From a virus: a DNA stretch of 64,000 nucleotides. Position numbers and translations under genes: made by a program. The notes below the pieces were generated by a model. It was not told the DNA's origin. It did no database searches and worked only from the letters and a program-made list of their open reading frames with translations. Position 1 is the first letter of the stretch; each line of letters starts with the position of its first letter. Where the stretch lies: IMG/VR virus record IMGVR_UViG_3300023174_000040, positions 248,001 through 312,000 of that record. The stretch is one strand, 5' to 3'. Below, piece by piece: positions 1 to 9,142 of the stretch.

Positions 1-912
1 TATGTGGACGGAGTTTCCTGGAATAAGGTGGACTATTTTACAGATAGCCAACCTAGAAGAGAATACAGAGTAGAGTTTGACTCCAATTACTCAGCTTTCG
101 TTATATTTGGCAACAACAGAGCAGGTTTGGTGCCCTCTGGCGGCTCTGTGATTGAGGTAGTTTACAGAACAGGTGGCGGAACCATCGGAAATATAGTTGC
201 AGGATCTGTTGAGACTCAAACTATTATTAATCCAACCGGTTATGAGCTTAGCGTTCCGGTTACATTTAATAATTACACAAAAGGAGAATACGGATATAAC
301 GGAGATACAATAGAAGATATAAGAAGAAAACTCCCTCAATACTTAAGAACACAAAACAGAGCCGTAACTGGCACCGATTACAAGACAATTGCTGAACAAT
401 TCGCTAGTCCATATCAAGGCCAGATTGGAAAGGCTACGGCGGTCTTAAGAAATTATGGGTGCTCTGCAAACATAGTAGATTTATATATACTGGCTAGGCA
501 GGATGAGAGTAATTTGGAGCTAGCTAGCGACCAACTAAAATCTGAACTCAGGGGTCACATAGATCAAATAAAGATGATAACAGATTATGTATGCGTAAGA
601 GATGGAACTGTATTGAACGCCGCTGTTAGTATAGATATCTTTATGGACAGATTGTATAGAAAATTTGAAGACGAGGTAAGAGAAAAAGTAAACAGAAGAA
701 TGAATAGCTTTTTCCTTATTTCAAATTGGGATTATGGTAAAATATTAAGAGATATAGATATAATAAAACAACTATCTGATATCAAAGACCCAAGTAGATA
801 CGAAGTATCTTTCACCACAGACGATGGGAATAGCAGTATAATTACACCAAAATTCAATGAAATTATACGCCCAGAATCAATACAAATCAATTTTACATAT
901 GAGAACAATTAG
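1..912 (+). CDS. Baseplate wedge protein, gp6/baseplate-J-like (5' partial)
   Basis: The frame is open from the first base, so the N terminus lies outside the window. The visible 303 residues contain a stretch typical of baseplate J / T4 gp6 proteins: a VIEVVYRTGGG segment followed by GNIVAGSV, then a region of the type RRKLPQYLRTQNRAVTGTDY, which is the conserved core of the baseplate_J family. In T4, gp6 dimers form the inner ring of the baseplate wedge that triggers sheath contraction. The next gene starts 2 bp downstream and is also a baseplate-type protein, which supports the call. Family assignment is confident; equivalence to T4 gp6 specifically is inferred. Confidence 0.8.
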   Translation, partial: YVDGVSWNKVDYFTDSQPRREYRVEFDSNYSAFVIFGNNRAGLVPSGGSVIEVVYRTGGGTIGNIVAGSVETQTIINPTGYELSVPVTFNNYTKGEYGYNGDTIEDIRRKLPQYLRTQNRAVTGTDYKTIAEQFASPYQGQIGKATAVLRNYGCSANIVDLYILARQDESNLELASDQLKSELRGHIDQIKMITDYVCVRDGTVLNAAVSIDIFMDRLYRKFEDEVREKVNRRMNSFFLISNWDYGKILRDIDIIKQLSDIKDPSRYEVSFTTDDGNSSIITPKFNEIIRPESIQINFTYENN

Positions 913-914
913 TT

Positions 915-3900
915 ATGATATTAACAATAGATCAAAATCCCTCTGTGACGGACGAAATATTATTTACATTTAACACAAAAGATGTCAATAATAAAACAAT
1001 AGATCCTTATAAAGTAGATGCACTAAAAATATATTTTATTGAAAGAGATTTTGCCAGCACAGATAATAAAGAATACTCTGCCGAGAGCTATTATAACCAT
1101 GATTATATTCAAGGAGAAATTCACAAAGCAATAACATCTGGTGGTGGGTCGGGCGAAAAAGTCATTAAGTTTATGACAGAGCACTCCCCGATTATAAACG
1201 GAACTCTAAGTGGAACTATTTTCAAAGATCTAAATATAGTAAACACCTTTACTCTAGACAAGAAAAACAGATTTATATTAACAGATATAAGAACGGGCGG
1301 AATTTCTCCTGAATTTAAAGTTAATTGCGGAAGCGTTAACTTAGAAACAGGAGAAATTAGTTTAACTTGGAATAAGGATCCAGGCTCATATAAGATAATA
1401 ATTAACTATGAATACAAAATGCCTAACGGTAACGACTTTTTTTATTACAAAGAAGCAACTCCAGTCGAGATAGTTGGAAGTGAAATTTTTCCTGCTTGGT
1501 TGTCAACAGATCAAGAAAAATCTTTAATTGTAAAAGATAATTGCTCAGAGGGACTTTTTAATTATACATGGAACCCTTCTGGAAGAAGGGAAGGTGACTA
1601 TTTCATATGTTATACTTGGACCCCTTATGCTGGAGCATCTTCCTTATCTAGTCATGAAAGATTTTACTTAAACGGATCAACGATATTAAACACAAGCATA
1701 CCTAGCCATCAAACAGTTCCAGGGAAGTATGAGGAATTACTAGATAGATACCTACCCGAAATGTTTAAAGCACTAATAGCGGACGAAGATAGAACACCAG
1801 ACGTTTTAGATAATTTTAATAAATCAGTGGCCAAGGGTTTTACGTTTCTCGAGGACTTGACCAATCAGATAGTAGATTTATTTGATGCAAATGTAATAAG
1901 TGAATCACTCTTGAGTTATCTCGGAAACACCCTAGACCTTAAACTAAAGAGTTCGGATCCAACTTTGTGGAGAAGGCAAATAAAGGAAGCGGTACCCCTT
2001 TTTAAGAAAAAAGGATCCATACAAGCTATGAGAGAATCATTCTCTCAAGCCGGGATGAAACTATTAAGATTAGTAAATTTTTGGCAGATAAAATCGCCTT
2101 ATTTCCATATAGACTCTTTTTTTTACACACCAGAGATGAAAGAATCGTTTGTTCTTTCAAAAAAAATTCTATTAAATCCAGTGGGTCAAAACTATTTGCC
2201 CGATTTATTTTTAATTAAATCAACATCTAAAGTTGAAATATCTTTAAATTTTAATGAAAGTGTAGAAATATCTACCGATAATCCATTGCAATTAAATTGG
2301 ATATCAACTCAACACAAACTAGAAGTAGATGACATAATAAGGTTTGAATATTATCATAAAGAGCCAATAAATGAAAAAGAGAGAAATTTAGAAAGATATA
2401 TAAAATCGCTTCCTCTTGCAGACGATAGGGAAGAATATAATATACTAAAAGATTCACAAGTCTTCAGGCAATATCCGCTTAAAAATTGGAATGTTCGTTT
2501 AATAAGAGAAGATGACCCATTAATAGATTCTATATTAATTGAACGACATCCATTTCATGAAGATTTAGTTTTTGGAAAAGTAAGAACAGAATTCCCGTAT
2601 TCTGAAAATGTTTATAACATGGAAGAGTACAACGGAAGCATAAGGGACTCTTCAAATCCCTGTGACATAGATAAAGACTTCATTGACCCGTGCTCTTATT
2701 GTAGGTCGGGTAAATTCGATGTTGATCTAGAAATAGAGAACCTATCCTCAGACAGATTATTAGAAGTAAAGGATATAGTCACAGAAAATGCACCTTTCCA
2801 TTCGGTTCTTAAAACAATAAATATATTTGGAAACAATAGTGAATTTGTTACACCTCCCTTAGAAGAATACGAGATATTAATAACACACAATTACCTGGAG
2901 TCTTCAGTTGCAGGAGGGGCAACTTTATTTAATAGAAATAAATTTTTAGAGAATGTTGTAGGAAGAAGCGATCTAACAACTAAAAGTTTTGTAAAAACAG
3001 AATTAATTAATTTTTATAATAAAGATAAGGTTTTGTTTTGTCCTGATGTTAATTTTAGCTCTCTGTCAGTGGGAGAAGATTGTTACATTGAAGTCTTCTC
3101 TTCTATAAACTCTGGGGTGTATGGGGTTGTTGACGGAAATAAAAATCAAATCAACGTAGATGATCGAAGAGACTTATTAATGGAACCAATAAATAATTCT
3201 CCATTTATTTTCGATATCTATAATGAGATATTTAGCTCTAACGCTTCTTTGGAGCGGAGCGATGTGATTGAACTCGAAGATACATCGGTTAATTTTAATA
3301 ACTTAGAAGATATACATAAAATAAAATTAACTATAAATAATCAAGATTATTATTTTGACTTAATCAAAATAATGAATCAAAATAAATTATTATTAAATAA
3401 TAATAATTTAATAATTAACGGCAATCTCTCATCTAATTATCGAATAGTAAATTCATTAAATCAAGAGATAATAATAAAGGGAACATCAAAAATCTCAAGA
3501 TGCAACATAAAATATACCAATAATTCAAAGGTTGTTTTCGATGAAAATATACCAAATAAAACAATATTAAAGAATTACAATAACTTCTTAAGTTTTAATA
3601 GTGGATCAACAGAGAATTTATGTAAAGTTACGTCTATAGAAGAAAATTATGTTTATATTACTGGGTTTTATGGGGCTAATTTGGGTGGCATACAAGTAAA
3701 ATTCCGTCAAAATTTAGCAGAAAAGAAATCGGGCTATTTTGGTTACAATGGAATAGTTGCAAAAATTAGCGGAGATTTAAAGGGAGAGTTGAACATAAAG
3801 AATGAAGACGAAGAAGCAACATCCGAAGATTCTTTTAAAGAAGATTATGCCCTATACTTAAATTCCAATGGAAACTACTACTTTATATCTGAAATAAACT

Positions 3901-4226
3901 ATTATGAAGGTATAGACACAACAGTAATGAGTCTATCTGGCGTCTTTGATAATTTTGGAACTCAGGACACAAGCGGAATACAGAATAATGTTAGTATATA
4001 CAAGTACACAAAAAACAGCTCCACAATAGTAGATGACTATACCATGAAAGAAGTAGAACTAAAAATAAATAGAACAAGCAATGAGATAATAGAAAAGTTT
4101 GATAAGCAGAACTTAAGTGCCCAAGCTAATTCAAAAAATGGCCCAGCAGATTTCTCGGAACAAAGTGAAGACATTCAAATAATTATAACAAATCTAGACG
4201 GAACAAAAGAAAGAAAAGAATTATGA
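915..4226 (+). CDS. Large baseplate protein with tail-protein-I-like domain
   Basis: This 1103-residue protein has a central segment (about residues 275-375) resembling phage tail protein I of the P2 type: LLDRYLPEMFKAL, then FLEDLTNQIVDLFDA, LSYLGNTLDLKL, LWRRQIKEAVPLFKKKGS. This is the usual pattern for the protein that joins baseplate wedge and fibres. The flanking regions are long beta-rich, Asn-rich segments without a family I recognise. Its position directly after the gp6-like gene suggests the role of T4 gp7 or a fibre connector. It overlaps the next gene by 4 bp (ATGA), indicating translational coupling. The exact role is inferred. Confidence 0.7.
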   Translation: MILTIDQNPSVTDEILFTFNTKDVNNKTIDPYKVDALKIYFIERDFASTDNKEYSAESYYNHDYIQGEIHKAITSGGGSGEKVIKFMTEHSPIINGTLSGTIFKDLNIVNTFTLDKKNRFILTDIRTGGISPEFKVNCGSVNLETGEISLTWNKDPGSYKIIINYEYKMPNGNDFFYYKEATPVEIVGSEIFPAWLSTDQEKSLIVKDNCSEGLFNYTWNPSGRREGDYFICYTWTPYAGASSLSSHERFYLNGSTILNTSIPSHQTVPGKYEELLDRYLPEMFKALIADEDRTPDVLDNFNKSVAKGFTFLEDLTNQIVDLFDANVISESLLSYLGNTLDLKLKSSDPTLWRRQIKEAVPLFKKKGSIQAMRESFSQAGMKLLRLVNFWQIKSPYFHIDSFFYTPEMKESFVLSKKILLNPVGQNYLPDLFLIKSTSKVEISLNFNESVEISTDNPLQLNWISTQHKLEVDDIIRFEYYHKEPINEKERNLERYIKSLPLADDREEYNILKDSQVFRQYPLKNWNVRLIREDDPLIDSILIERHPFHEDLVFGKVRTEFPYSENVYNMEEYNGSIRDSSNPCDIDKDFIDPCSYCRSGKFDVDLEIENLSSDRLLEVKDIVTENAPFHSVLKTINIFGNNSEFVTPPLEEYEILITHNYLESSVAGGATLFNRNKFLENVVGRSDLTTKSFVKTELINFYNKDKVLFCPDVNFSSLSVGEDCYIEVFSSINSGVYGVVDGNKNQINVDDRRDLLMEPINNSPFIFDIYNEIFSSNASLERSDVIELEDTSVNFNNLEDIHKIKLTINNQDYYFDLIKIMNQNKLLLNNNNLIINGNLSSNYRIVNSLNQEIIIKGTSKISRCNIKYTNNSKVVFDENIPNKTILKNYNNFLSFNSGSTENLCKVTSIEENYVYITGFYGANLGGIQVKFRQNLAEKKSGYFGYNGIVAKISGDLKGELNIKNEDEEATSEDSFKEDYALYLNSNGNYYFISEINYYEGIDTTVMSLSGVFDNFGTQDTSGIQNNVSIYKYTKNSSTIVDDYTMKEVELKINRTSNEIIEKFDKQNLSAQANSKNGPADFSEQSEDIQIIITNLDGTKERKEL

Positions 4227-4699
4227 TTAACAATGAACAAAAAGTAAAAGGCTTTATAGATGTTTCTATAGAAGATAGGAAGAAAAATAAAGTCTTATAC
4301 AGAATAAACAATACAATATTAAGGTCTGGGAAATCTGCCCTTGCTATGAGTTTAGCAAACGAGATTAGTGGACAATATTATCCTTTTTATATAAATAAAA
4401 TAATATTTGGCAATGGCGGTATGATTGAAGGTAAATTAAGAACTGTTAATGCAGAACGATCGTCGTTGTTTGGATCCGAGGTAATATCAAAGCCAATAAT
4501 ATCCAGTATCGATCCAAATATACCGACACAAGCAACCTTCACATCTGTACTGACTTTTGATGATGCAATAGGACAAACCATAAATGAAATGGCACTAGAA
4601 ATGGCCAATGAGAGTTTATACAGCATGGTGGCATTTCCAGATTTAATGAAAACAAAAGACATTCAAATAACATGGAATTGGCGCATTAATTTCATCTAA
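4223..4699 (+). CDS. Hypothetical baseplate or tail-associated protein
   Basis: This 158-residue protein starts at an ATGA overlap with the preceding baseplate gene, so the two are probably translated together. It is mostly predicted beta strand, with an FGNGG motif near residues 57-61 and a WNWRINF ending that looks like the last strand of a beta sandwich. The layout (short N-terminal strand, IINTIL-like helix, FGNGG turn, long strands) resembles small virion proteins and is loosely like the product at 25679-26215 on the other strand. There are no signal peptide or membrane segments. Function is not recognised; the virion role is inferred from context. Confidence 0.6.
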   Translation: MINNEQKVKGFIDVSIEDRKKNKVLYRINNTILRSGKSALAMSLANEISGQYYPFYINKIIFGNGGMIEGKLRTVNAERSSLFGSEVISKPIISSIDPNIPTQATFTSVLTFDDAIGQTINEMALEMANESLYSMVAFPDLMKTKDIQITWNWRINFI

Positions 4700-4717
4700 C
4701 TAATTCTATATAATTTT

Positions 4718-6997
4718 ATGCCAACTACAACAATAGCACCAATAGCAAGACCACCTGTGCCTCCTTCTTTGGAAGCCTATGGAGTTCCATTATATCAACC
4801 GAATGATCCATATCATTACGACTTTGACAACAAGCCAATTAAAACTCTAGTGATGAGGGACCAGATAATGTCTGGTCAGATCAACCAGAATTCACAAATA
4901 CTAAGAGAAGGTGCCGGTGATTCAGGTAGTCTCCCTTTGAGACTAGATCGATCTTTGGAAAAGGACGGAAACTTAAAACCAGGAGCAATAGATCAAGCCA
5001 ATCACAGTATAGCGCACCACTCAAATGGAAGTAAGCAAATAACACAAGAAGAAATGGATGAATATAATTCTTTAGGTTATACTTTAAATTCATCACCAGA
5101 TTTCGTGGTTATGTTAAGAGCAGAGAGAGATAAGCTTTCGCAAATAACTGCCGATGCCAATAATATAACATTCCAATTTCCAGGTATGAGCACCCCGGTG
5201 GATGGGGGAACGATAGAATTCCAAGACTCGTATGGAATTTATTGGGAAATTAGCAATCCCTCCGATGAAAACATAGTAATTAAACCCATACTCAATAATG
5301 CCACTGATCACAAACATTTTTATGAAGTTACTCCTGTTTTTGCAAACGGAGAATATCAAATATCTGGTATTCAAGAATTCAAAAAAGATACCTTGAGGGT
5401 ATATGTTAACGGAGTCAGAATACCATCGTGCTCACAGAATTGTTCAGCTTCAGACGGAATATATTATCCTGCATTTAGCTCCACGGTAACAACTCAGCCA
5501 CCACAATTAAAAGCTCCAAATACGCAATGGAATAACTTGTATTTCACAGAGATGAATGATGAAGCAAAATTCACGCTTTCCTCAACCTTATCAAGTTATG
5601 ATAAAATTTTTGTAGACTATGAAATAGAAATAATGCAGTCGGCAACAACCACAACAGCTCGGCCTGTGACCACCACAACTTTGACGCCGACCACAACAAC
5701 TTTATCGCCATTTAATTTAAATTCAATATCTGTCTCGGATGTTACCGGCAATTATCCGAGCATAACAGATATAATAACAGCGGGAAATAGGATACAAATA
5801 ATTAGTGATGGGGATCCTTATCCAGCATTGGCCGGGAATCCATTATTCAATGATGGTTTAATTTCTAGAACCTTCTCGAATTCAAACAGCATAGCTGATC
5901 AAACACACAATTTCTTGTTTACTTATAGGGGAGGTTTGAATAACTCGGAAAATCCCCAAGATACAAGCTTGGGCGCAATAGGAGTCACAGTAAACGGAGT
6001 TGTTTTATTAAATCCATCTGCAGGGTATGGATCACTGCCCGGGGGGACCGACCTACCAGGAACGGGATACCAATTTAATGCTGTTCTCAACAGCTCTTTA
6101 TTTGGTGTTGATGAATGTGGTGGTAGTCCAAATGAAGAAGGAATGTATAGTTATCGTGATGGATCATTCTTGAAAAATTGTTGGAGTGTCAATAAGTTTT
6201 ACGGAAAAAATACCTATTATAGTGGAAGCACCTACCAGGGAGATCATTTTAGACACGGAAACGGACATTCAAAAATAGTAGGATTCTGCTTTGATGGATA
6301 TCCTATTTATGGTCCATACGGCTATTCTAATTCAATGTCCGCCTCCAGCAATGTAGTGCAAATGTTATCCTCCTATAGAACATCTACGACCGAGAAATCT
6401 GGACGTGGTTACTCTTACGACGAATATCCTGCGGGCTCTTTTATAGAAGATTATAATTATATCCAAGCAGACTACATGCCAAATCCATACCTAGATGAGT
6501 ATAATGGAAGATACTGTGTGACGCCAGAATATCCAAATGGCACATATGCTTACTTCTTAACATTTGTAAGCGAAGACTTAAATACACCCGCATATCCCTA
6601 CATATTTGGCCCAAAAACAAGACAGATAAGAGAAACAGGCGGGGATCCACAAAATCAAGGACCAGGACCACACGCATTCTATGTAAACATTACCTCCATC
6701 CCCGGCACAGCTTATGTGCTAAATGGTAAAGATAATAATGGGGTATTATCTGGGAATAATTTATCAATAAATGTCTTGGTTGGTGATGCAATAATACTAA
6801 ATATTTCAACTTCTGGACACCCAGTATGGTTGAAAAAGTATGATGTTACTGGTTCTGGTTCGGATTTAATGGGCATCAATAATAACGGAACAGATGATGG
6901 AACCATAACCTGGGTGCCATCCGAACCAGGGACTTATTACTATATATCAGAAAATAGTTTTGATATGCACGGCAGCATAATAGTAACTTCTTCTTGA
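4718..6997 (+). CDS. YHYH-domain tail protein with C-terminal cupredoxin-like fold
   Basis: This 759-residue protein has three parts. An N-terminal virion-type region contains an HSIAHHSNG segment near residue 95. A Thr-rich linker (TTTTARPVTTTTLTPTTTT) lies near residues 310-330. A YHYH-like domain follows, recognised by GHSKIVGFCFDGYPIYGPYGY (about residues 520-540) and the EYNGRYCVTPEYPNGTYAYF stretch. The C terminus (about residues 665-759) has GHPVWLK, a WVPSEPGTYYYISENSFDMHGSIIV ending and an overall pattern like a cupredoxin, with candidate metal ligands His and Met in the DMHG segment. Such proteins occur in environmental bacteria and their phages. Here it is probably a fibre or baseplate decoration that binds host surface material; this role is inferred. 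Confidence 0.7.
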   Translation: MPTTTIAPIARPPVPPSLEAYGVPLYQPNDPYHYDFDNKPIKTLVMRDQIMSGQINQNSQILREGAGDSGSLPLRLDRSLEKDGNLKPGAIDQANHSIAHHSNGSKQITQEEMDEYNSLGYTLNSSPDFVVMLRAERDKLSQITADANNITFQFPGMSTPVDGGTIEFQDSYGIYWEISNPSDENIVIKPILNNATDHKHFYEVTPVFANGEYQISGIQEFKKDTLRVYVNGVRIPSCSQNCSASDGIYYPAFSSTVTTQPPQLKAPNTQWNNLYFTEMNDEAKFTLSSTLSSYDKIFVDYEIEIMQSATTTTARPVTTTTLTPTTTTLSPFNLNSISVSDVTGNYPSITDIITAGNRIQIISDGDPYPALAGNPLFNDGLISRTFSNSNSIADQTHNFLFTYRGGLNNSENPQDTSLGAIGVTVNGVVLLNPSAGYGSLPGGTDLPGTGYQFNAVLNSSLFGVDECGGSPNEEGMYSYRDGSFLKNCWSVNKFYGKNTYYSGSTYQGDHFRHGNGHSKIVGFCFDGYPIYGPYGYSNSMSASSNVVQMLSSYRTSTTEKSGRGYSYDEYPAGSFIEDYNYIQADYMPNPYLDEYNGRYCVTPEYPNGTYAYFLTFVSEDLNTPAYPYIFGPKTRQIRETGGDPQNQGPGPHAFYVNITSIPGTAYVLNGKDNNGVLSGNNLSINVLVGDAIILNISTSGHPVWLKKYDVTGSGSDLMGINNNGTDDGTITWVPSEPGTYYYISENSFDMHGSIIVTSS

Positions 6998-7053
6998 AAT
7001 GCAATGTTCTAGCATTTTTACTATAATAGAATACCTATTAGGAGTAAATAAAA
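6998..7053 (+). promoter_or_regulatory. Intergenic spacer with TATAAT box and Shine-Dalgarno
   Basis: A small 5-bp inverted repeat (AATGC...GCATT) followed by TTT ends the upstream gene. It is followed by ACTATAAT (TATAAT at 7022-7027) and then AGGAG 8-9 bases before the ATG of the next gene. A convincing -35 element is not obvious. This probably marks a promoter that separates the baseplate genes from the following operon. Confidence 0.35.
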
Positions 7054-7722
7054 ATGCCAGAAATAAAAGAAAAAGTATCTGAACTCTTGAAAAATGATGT
7101 AGTCTCTCGGCACAGTTATTTTCAATTGAAATATTTTCTAATTGGAAAAGAGCCCACAAATCAAGCTAAAATGTGGCAGTGTCTGCGGGAATTAAAGGCT
7201 AGACAAGAGATTTTAAATAGCGTAGATCTCCAGTTGGAGGAGGAAAAAGATAATCTGGAGATATACAATATTAGTTTATTAAGAATAGATAGTAAAGAAA
7301 AAGAAATAAAAGATGAACTTGATTTACGAGAATTAGAAATCAAGAAAAGACAAATCAAGAGAAATATATCAAATGTTTCAAATAATGTACAATCACTATT
7401 GAGCAAGAAAAAGGATACCGAGGAGGAGTGTGAGTTCTTTATTCAAACGTTTGAGAATATAGAAAAAACAGAACCTTTAAAATACTTTGACGACTTAGAT
7501 TCACAAAAAGAATATTGGGGTACTAAACTTTTAGAAAAAATTAATTTGAAAATATTGCTTCAAAATAATGTAGATATAGATCTTGTTGAAACAGCACTAT
7601 CTCTACCGGATGATGTCCCAATTAAACAACAAGTTTTAAACAAACTTAACTATCTACAGAGTAACATGTTAAAAATAAAAGAAGGGTTTCAAGAAAAGAT
7701 AGGTAATAATGGCGAGAATTGA
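7054..7722 (+). CDS. Coiled-coil protein of unknown function
   Basis: This 222-residue, highly charged protein is predicted to be mostly alpha helix, with long coiled-coil stretches between about residues 45 and 160 (repeated E/K/L/I heptads such as LDLRELEIKKRQIKRNISN). It has a good AGGAG ribosome binding site. It overlaps the next gene by 14 bp, so it belongs to the same operon as the PKD/HHN-module proteins downstream. A chaperone for fibre trimerisation or a structural linker would fit, but nothing in the sequence proves it. Confidence 0.6.
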   Translation: MPEIKEKVSELLKNDVVSRHSYFQLKYFLIGKEPTNQAKMWQCLRELKARQEILNSVDLQLEEEKDNLEIYNISLLRIDSKEKEIKDELDLRELEIKKRQIKRNISNVSNNVQSLLSKKKDTEEECEFFIQTFENIEKTEPLKYFDDLDSQKEYWGTKLLEKINLKILLQNNVDIDLVETALSLPDDVPIKQQVLNKLNYLQSNMLKIKEGFQEKIGNNGEN

Positions 7723-9142
7723 TAGCTTAAGAGACGGTTACCAGACAGGAGATCTATCACTATATCCAGAAGCACTGGATGGCAGGGAGAGTCTGTACGA
7801 GGTTAGGAATAACGCCGAGACAAAGTTAACTCAAAGTCTAAGTTATTCCGGCACTCGAGTAATTGTTGGTGATACATCCAGCTTTCCGAGCAAGGGAATA
7901 ATTAAAATAAGCGGAGACAGTGATAAACAAGGTGAATTAATTTATTATGGATCAAAAACTGTAAACACCTTTAAAGACTTAGTTCGTGGTTTTGCAGGAT
8001 CAAGACAGAATCAGTGGGACATAAACGCCAAAGTTGGAAATACTGTTAGTGCTGAGCATCATAACGCAGTAAAAGATGCAATAATGAAGATAGAGACAAA
8101 TTTGGGATTAATAGAAAGTCCAGATCCAATATCTCTTAATGGAATACTAAAAACTCAAGAAAATAGATTTTTAACACCAAAACCATTATTCAGAGCATAT
8201 CCAACAAGTGGCGCTCCTCCATTATCTGTGACATTCCAAAATTTTAGCACGGGGCCACTAGTTAGATATTTTTGGGATTTTGGAGATGGCACAACATCTA
8301 CAGAGAAAAACCCAATACATCATTATGTAACAGAGGGTTCTTATAGTGTAGAATTGACTGTTGTGAGTGTGTTGGGTGGCCAAGCGATAATGACCAAGAG
8401 CAACTATGTTTTGGTTTCAAATGAAGAGAAACAACCATTTTTCTACATATCTTTAATAAACAATCCTAGACCAGACAACCTATCAGGCGGTATAATAGCA
8501 AATTATTTAAACACCAACACTGGGTATGGTCCTACAATTTTTGAGTTCATAGATCAAACAGACGGAGACATACAAGAGAGATATTGGAACTTTAACTCAC
8601 CTGGTAGGCTAATCAAAAGAATGCATAAATGTTCTGGTTCTTTATCTTCTGGGGGTAATTATAAAATCGTCGTAAACGGAAAAAATGTTAAAAATAATTT
8701 TGAAGGTAAGAAGTTGGCATTAGTTGTTAATAATAGCGACCCTGCGAAGCCGACCAATTGTTACACAATGAATATTAATAGTATTAAGTATGGCATACTT
8801 TACACAGATACAGCTACAAATACTGAGCAGGTTGATGAAAAAATTTCAACACATTGTGATCTAAACGGAGCCACTCCAATATACAGAACAGAAATTATAG
8901 CTACTATAGCCGGAGGCTCCAGTGCAAATCTATCAGGCTTCAATGTTAGTAATGCAAAAATAGGTGCGATTGAAAATGATTCCGTTCTTAATTACAGAGA
9001 AATTGATCCAAACATACATGTTGCATACTTTATTTACGAAAAACAATACTCTCAACCACAACCCAGCGTTTTCGTTTTGTATAAAAATCAAGTAATTAAA
9101 AAGGCCTTTCTCAAAAAAGAAAATACAATAGAAATAATATAA
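7709..9142 (+). CDS. HHN-module virion protein with PKD domain
   Basis: This 477-residue protein is the first of three neighbouring genes that share an N-terminal module of about 130-200 residues ending in a motif of the form (S/A)(A/E)(E/Q)HHN..(V/K)DAI..IE...G (here near residues 114-130). It is followed by a PKD domain (about residues 160-240) with the diagnostic WDFGDGTTS and YSVELTV strands. The C-terminal 230 residues are beta-rich and unassigned. PKD domains are Ig-like folds common in surface and fibre proteins. The start ATG lies inside the preceding gene. Probable role: tail fibre or adhesin attached to the baseplate through the shared module (inferred). Confidence 0.7.
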   Translation: MARIDSLRDGYQTGDLSLYPEALDGRESLYEVRNNAETKLTQSLSYSGTRVIVGDTSSFPSKGIIKISGDSDKQGELIYYGSKTVNTFKDLVRGFAGSRQNQWDINAKVGNTVSAEHHNAVKDAIMKIETNLGLIESPDPISLNGILKTQENRFLTPKPLFRAYPTSGAPPLSVTFQNFSTGPLVRYFWDFGDGTTSTEKNPIHHYVTEGSYSVELTVVSVLGGQAIMTKSNYVLVSNEEKQPFFYISLINNPRPDNLSGGIIANYLNTNTGYGPTIFEFIDQTDGDIQERYWNFNSPGRLIKRMHKCSGSLSSGGNYKIVVNGKNVKNNFEGKKLALVVNNSDPAKPTNCYTMNINSIKYGILYTDTATNTEQVDEKISTHCDLNGATPIYRTEIIATIAGGSSANLSGFNVSNAKIGAIENDSVLNYREIDPNIHVAYFIYEKQYSQPQPSVFVLYKNQVIKKAFLKKENTIEII